A DNA stretch of 64,000 bases from Paenibacillus sp. J31TS4 (GTDB lineage Bacteria > Bacillota > Bacilli > Paenibacillales > NBRC-103111): NCBI RefSeq assembly GCF_018403265.1, contig NZ_BOSI01000002.1, positions 248,001 through 312,000 on the forward strand, read 5' to 3'. The notes beneath the pieces were generated by a model. It saw nothing but the letters and a program-made list of their open reading frames with translations. It searched no databases and was not told where the DNA came from. The position numbers were made by a program, and so were the translations under genes. This document shows, in pieces, positions 61,446-64,000 of the stretch (position 1 is its first letter; the number at the start of each line of letters is the position of its first letter).

Positions 61446-64000
61446 ATGAAAGCAAGTGAAATTCGCAGCAAGTGGCTCGCTTTTTTTGCGGAGAAGGGCC
61501 ACGCGATTGAGCCGAGCGCATCGCTCGTCCCGCATAACGATCCCTCTCTGCTCTGGATCAACGCGGGTATGGCACCGCTCAAGCCGTACTTCGACGGCCG
61601 CGTGAAGCCGGAGAACCCGCGGATCGCCAACGCGCAGAAGTGCATTCGGACCAACGACATCGAGAATGTGGGTAGAACCCGCCGCCACCACACGTTCTTC
61701 GAGATGCTCGGCAACTTCTCGATCGGCGACTATTTCAAGGAGGAGACGATCACATGGGCTTGGGAATTCCTCACCGATCCCAAGTGGATCGGCTTCGATC
61801 CGAAGCGGCTGTCCGTCACCGTGTATGAGGAGGACCAGGAGGCGTTCGATCTGTGGCACAACAAGATCGGACTCCCGGAGGAGCGCATCTACAAGCTCGG
61901 CGACGATAACTTCTGGGATATCGGGGAAGGCCCTTGCGGTCCCTGCACCGAGATTTTTTACGACCGGGGCGATGCCTACGGCGACCTGAACGATCCGGAA
62001 TGCTGGCCGGGCGGTGAGAACGAGCGGTTCCTCGAGGTGTGGAACCTTGTCTTCTCGCAGTTCAACCATAATAAGGACGGCAGTTACACGCCGCTGCCGA
62101 ACAAGAATATCGATACCGGAGCCGGTCTCGAGCGGTTCGCGTCCATCCTGCAGGATGTGGACTCGAACTTCGATACCGACCTGTTCCGCCCGATCATTGA
62201 CAAGACGTGCGAGATTGCCGGCGTGCGCTACAAGGAAAACGAAGAGGCCGACGTGGCGCTCAAGGTCATTGCCGACCATATCCGCACGGTTGTGTTCGCA
62301 GTCGGGGACGGCGTCCTGCCGTCGAACGAAGGCCGCGGCTACATCATCCGCCGTCTGCTTCGCCGGGCTGTCCGCTACGGCAAGGTGCTCGGCATGGACA
62401 AGCCGTTCCTGTATCTGCTGACGCCGGTCGTAGGCGAGATTATGGGAGCCTTCTACACCGACGTGGTTGAGAAGCGCGAATTCATCGAGAAGGTCATCCG
62501 GACCGAGGAGGAGCGGTTCCACGAGACGCTCTCCGACGGGCTTGCTCTCTTGGCCGAGTTGGCCGAGAAAGCCAAGCGGGAAGGCGCCAAAGGCATCAGC
62601 GGGGCGGAAGCGTTCAAGCTGTACGACACGTACGGCTTCCCGTTCGACCTGACCGAGGACTTCGCGGTGGAGCACGGACTGACCGTCGACCGGGAAGGCT
62701 TCGATGCGGCGATGGAGGAGCAGCGGGCCCGCGCCAGAGCGGCCCGCCATGAAACGGAAAGCATGAAGGTGCAGGGCGGCCCGCTGGCGGACTACACGGT
62801 TAATTCGGAGTTCGTTGGTTATACTGAATTGGTAACCTCTGCTAACGTGCAGGCGATCGTATTGGGTGGGGAGCTGGTCGATCTGGCCGGCGCCGGCTCC
62901 ACCTGCCAGGTCATCCTCGACCGGACGCCGTTCTATGCTGAGTCCGGCGGCCAGGTGAGCGATCACGGGACCATCCGGAACGACAAGGTGTCCGCCGTCG
63001 TCGAGGATGTCTCCAAAGCGCCGCACGGCCAGCATGTCATGACCGTGAGAGTGGAATCGGGCACCTTGCGCAAGGGAGACAAGGTGGAAGCGGCCGTCGA
63101 CCGTTCGATGCGCGACGACATCATCAAGAACCATACGGCGACCCACTTGCTGCATCGCGCGCTGAAGGATGTCCTTGGCGAGCATGTCAACCAGGCCGGT
63201 TCGCTCGTTGCGCCGGAGAGACTCCGGTTCGACTTCTCCCATTTCGGCAGCATCACTCCGGAGGAACTGCAGGACATCGAGCTGCGCGTCAATCGGGAAA
63301 TTTGGCATAACACCAAGCTTGATATTACGGTGAAGCCGATCGCCGAAGCCAAGGCGATGGGCGCCATGGCGCTGTTCGGCGAGAAATACGGCGAGACGGT
63401 CCGCGTCGTGCGGGTCGGCGACTACAGCATCGAGCTGTGCGGTGGCTGTCACGTCGGCGATACATCGCAAATCGGCTTGTTCAAAATCGTGAGCGAAAGC
63501 GGCATCGGCTCCGGCGTCCGGAGGATCGAAGCGGTCACCGGCCGGTATGCCTATGACTATATGGACGGGCAGCTGGAGCTGCTCAAGCAGGCAGCGGCGC
63601 AGCTGAAGACGAACGTCGGTGAGGTGCCGAAGCGGCTCGACGGCTTGCTCGGCCAGCTGAAGGAGCTGCAGCGCGAGAATGAATCGCTGCGCGCCAAGCT
63701 GAGCCACGTGGAGGCGGGAAGCCTGACCGATCAGGTCCGCGACGTAGACGGCGTCTCCGTCCTCGCCGCGCGCGTCGACGCCGGCGACATGGAATCGCTG
63801 CGCAACATCGTCGACGAGCTCAAGACGAAGCTCGCTTCGGGCGTTATCGTTCTCGGTGCGGCCAGCGGCGACAAGGTGAACCTCGTGGCGGCCGTGACGA
63901 GCGATCTCGTGGCCCGCGGCTACCACGCCGGCAAGCTCGTGAAGCAGGCCGCGGCGGTATGCGGCGGAGGCGGCGGAGGCCGTCCGGATATGGCACAGGC
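61446..64000 (+). CDS. alaS: Alanyl-tRNA synthetase, 3' end cut by the window
   Basis: AlaRS charges tRNA(Ala). About 851 codons are visible before the window ends, so only the last part is missing. The N-terminal class II core has [32 protein letters not shown] and [12 protein letters not shown]; the editing domain has [11 protein letters not shown] and the zinc motif ELCGGCH; a coiled coil ([18 protein letters not shown]) and the C-Ala domain with [13 protein letters not shown] follow. All motifs are intact. GGAGG lies 8 bases before ATG 61446. A T-box leader precedes it. Confidence 0.97.
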   Translation, partial: MKASEIRSKWLAFFAEKGHAIEPSASLVPHNDPSLLWINAGMAPLKPYFDGRVKPENPRIANAQKCIRTNDIENVGRTRRHHTFFEMLGNFSIGDYFKEETITWAWEFLTDPKWIGFDPKRLSVTVYEEDQEAFDLWHNKIGLPEERIYKLGDDNFWDIGEGPCGPCTEIFYDRGDAYGDLNDPECWPGGENERFLEVWNLVFSQFNHNKDGSYTPLPNKNIDTGAGLERFASILQDVDSNFDTDLFRPIIDKTCEIAGVRYKENEEADVALKVIADHIRTVVFAVGDGVLPSNEGRGYIIRRLLRRAVRYGKVLGMDKPFLYLLTPVVGEIMGAFYTDVVEKREFIEKVIRTEEERFHETLSDGLALLAELAEKAKREGAKGISGAEAFKLYDTYGFPFDLTEDFAVEHGLTVDREGFDAAMEEQRARARAARHETESMKVQGGPLADYTVNSEFVGYTELVTSANVQAIVLGGELVDLAGAGSTCQVILDRTPFYAESGGQVSDHGTIRNDKVSAVVEDVSKAPHGQHVMTVRVESGTLRKGDKVEAAVDRSMRDDIIKNHTATHLLHRALKDVLGEHVNQAGSLVAPERLRFDFSHFGSITPEELQDIELRVNREIWHNTKLDITVKPIAEAKAMGAMALFGEKYGETVRVVRVGDYSIELCGGCHVGDTSQIGLFKIVSESGIGSGVRRIEAVTGRYAYDYMDGQLELLKQAAAQLKTNVGEVPKRLDGLLGQLKELQRENESLRAKLSHVEAGSLTDQVRDVDGVSVLAARVDAGDMESLRNIVDELKTKLASGVIVLGAASGDKVNLVAAVTSDLVARGYHAGKLVKQAAAVCGGGGGGRPDMAQ

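Noticed and set aside
61356-63926. An 856-codon open frame on the minus strand opposite alaS
   Set aside because: It is the antisense of a clearly conserved AlaRS. GC-rich third positions keep antisense frames open. No ribosome-binding site or family pattern.

Overview
The window reads as a single piece of core chromosome from a GC-rich, endospore-forming Firmicute, most likely Paenibacillaceae (Paenibacillus/Cohnella-like). The basis is gene order. It follows the Bacillus subtilis blocks minCD-spoIVF-rplU-prp-rpmA-spo0B-obg-pheB, bofC-ruvAB-queA-tgt-yajC-yrzE-yrbG-spoVB-comN-secDF, recJ-apt-rel-dtd-hisS-aspS-tcdA-rarA-cymR and yrrI-alaS. It differs in ways expected of Paenibacillaceae: rodA after minD, a ruvC gene, separate secD and secF, and GC-rich third codon positions. 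I see no rRNA, tRNA, insertion sequence, prophage or CRISPR array. This assignment is inference from memory of synteny, not from a search.

Layout. 0-10 kb: end of minC, minD and rodA (division and shape), a strong terminator, then spoIVFA-spoIVFB (pro-sigmaK processing) behind a candidate sigmaE promoter, RNase G, the rplU-prp-rpmA ribosomal cluster with its own promoter and leader, and spo0B-obg. 9.5-15.3 kb: an amino-acid cluster read from one good sigmaA promoter, encoding an HTH-ACT regulator, hom, thrC, thrB, pheA and a branched-chain aminotransferase. 15.3-19.4 kb: a structured gene-free stretch, a very large SafA-like coat protein and BofC. 19.5-26.9 kb: ruvC-ruvA-ruvB, a SpoIID-domain protein, then queA-tgt-yajC. 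27-31 kb: a mixed-strand block with a PAP2 phosphatase, two small membrane proteins, SpoVB and ComN. 31.4-37.7 kb: secD-secF, a degenerate cation-efflux homologue, recJ and apt. 37.9-41.7 kb, minus strand: serS with a T-box leader, a uracil permease and a ThuA-like protein. 41.8-53.5 kb: rel-dtd, two possible small genes, an exported FAD oxidoreductase, T-box-hisS-aspS, tcdA and rarA. 53.6-64 kb: a lipoprotein and mnmA (minus strand), cymR-cysteine desulfurase, a zinc-ribbon protein, an AI-2E family transporter, a 41-bp tandem repeat array, a DUF3231 protein, and T-box-alaS running off the end.

How the genes work together. Several gene groups act at different stages of one programme, sporulation: Spo0B in the phosphorelay, SpoIVFA/SpoIVFB and BofC in the checkpoint for sigmaK activation, SpoVB in cortex precursor traffic, the SpoIID-domain protein in peptidoglycan remodelling and SafA in coat assembly. 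A second theme is translation and its control by amino-acid supply: three T-box-controlled aminoacyl-tRNA synthetase transcription units, Rel, Dtd, TcdA, QueA, Tgt, MnmA with its cysteine desulfurase, and the CymR repressor.

No clear new defence or mobile system is present. The most unusual items are the 41-bp repeat array, a candidate sigmaE promoter created by a 20-bp tandem duplication, a perfect palindrome at the rplU transcription start, an 11-bp inverted repeat masking the bofC ribosome-binding site, a cation-efflux homologue without half of its metal ligands, two unrecognised small ORFs after dtd, and the aspS-tcdA spacer where B. subtilis encodes 6S RNA.
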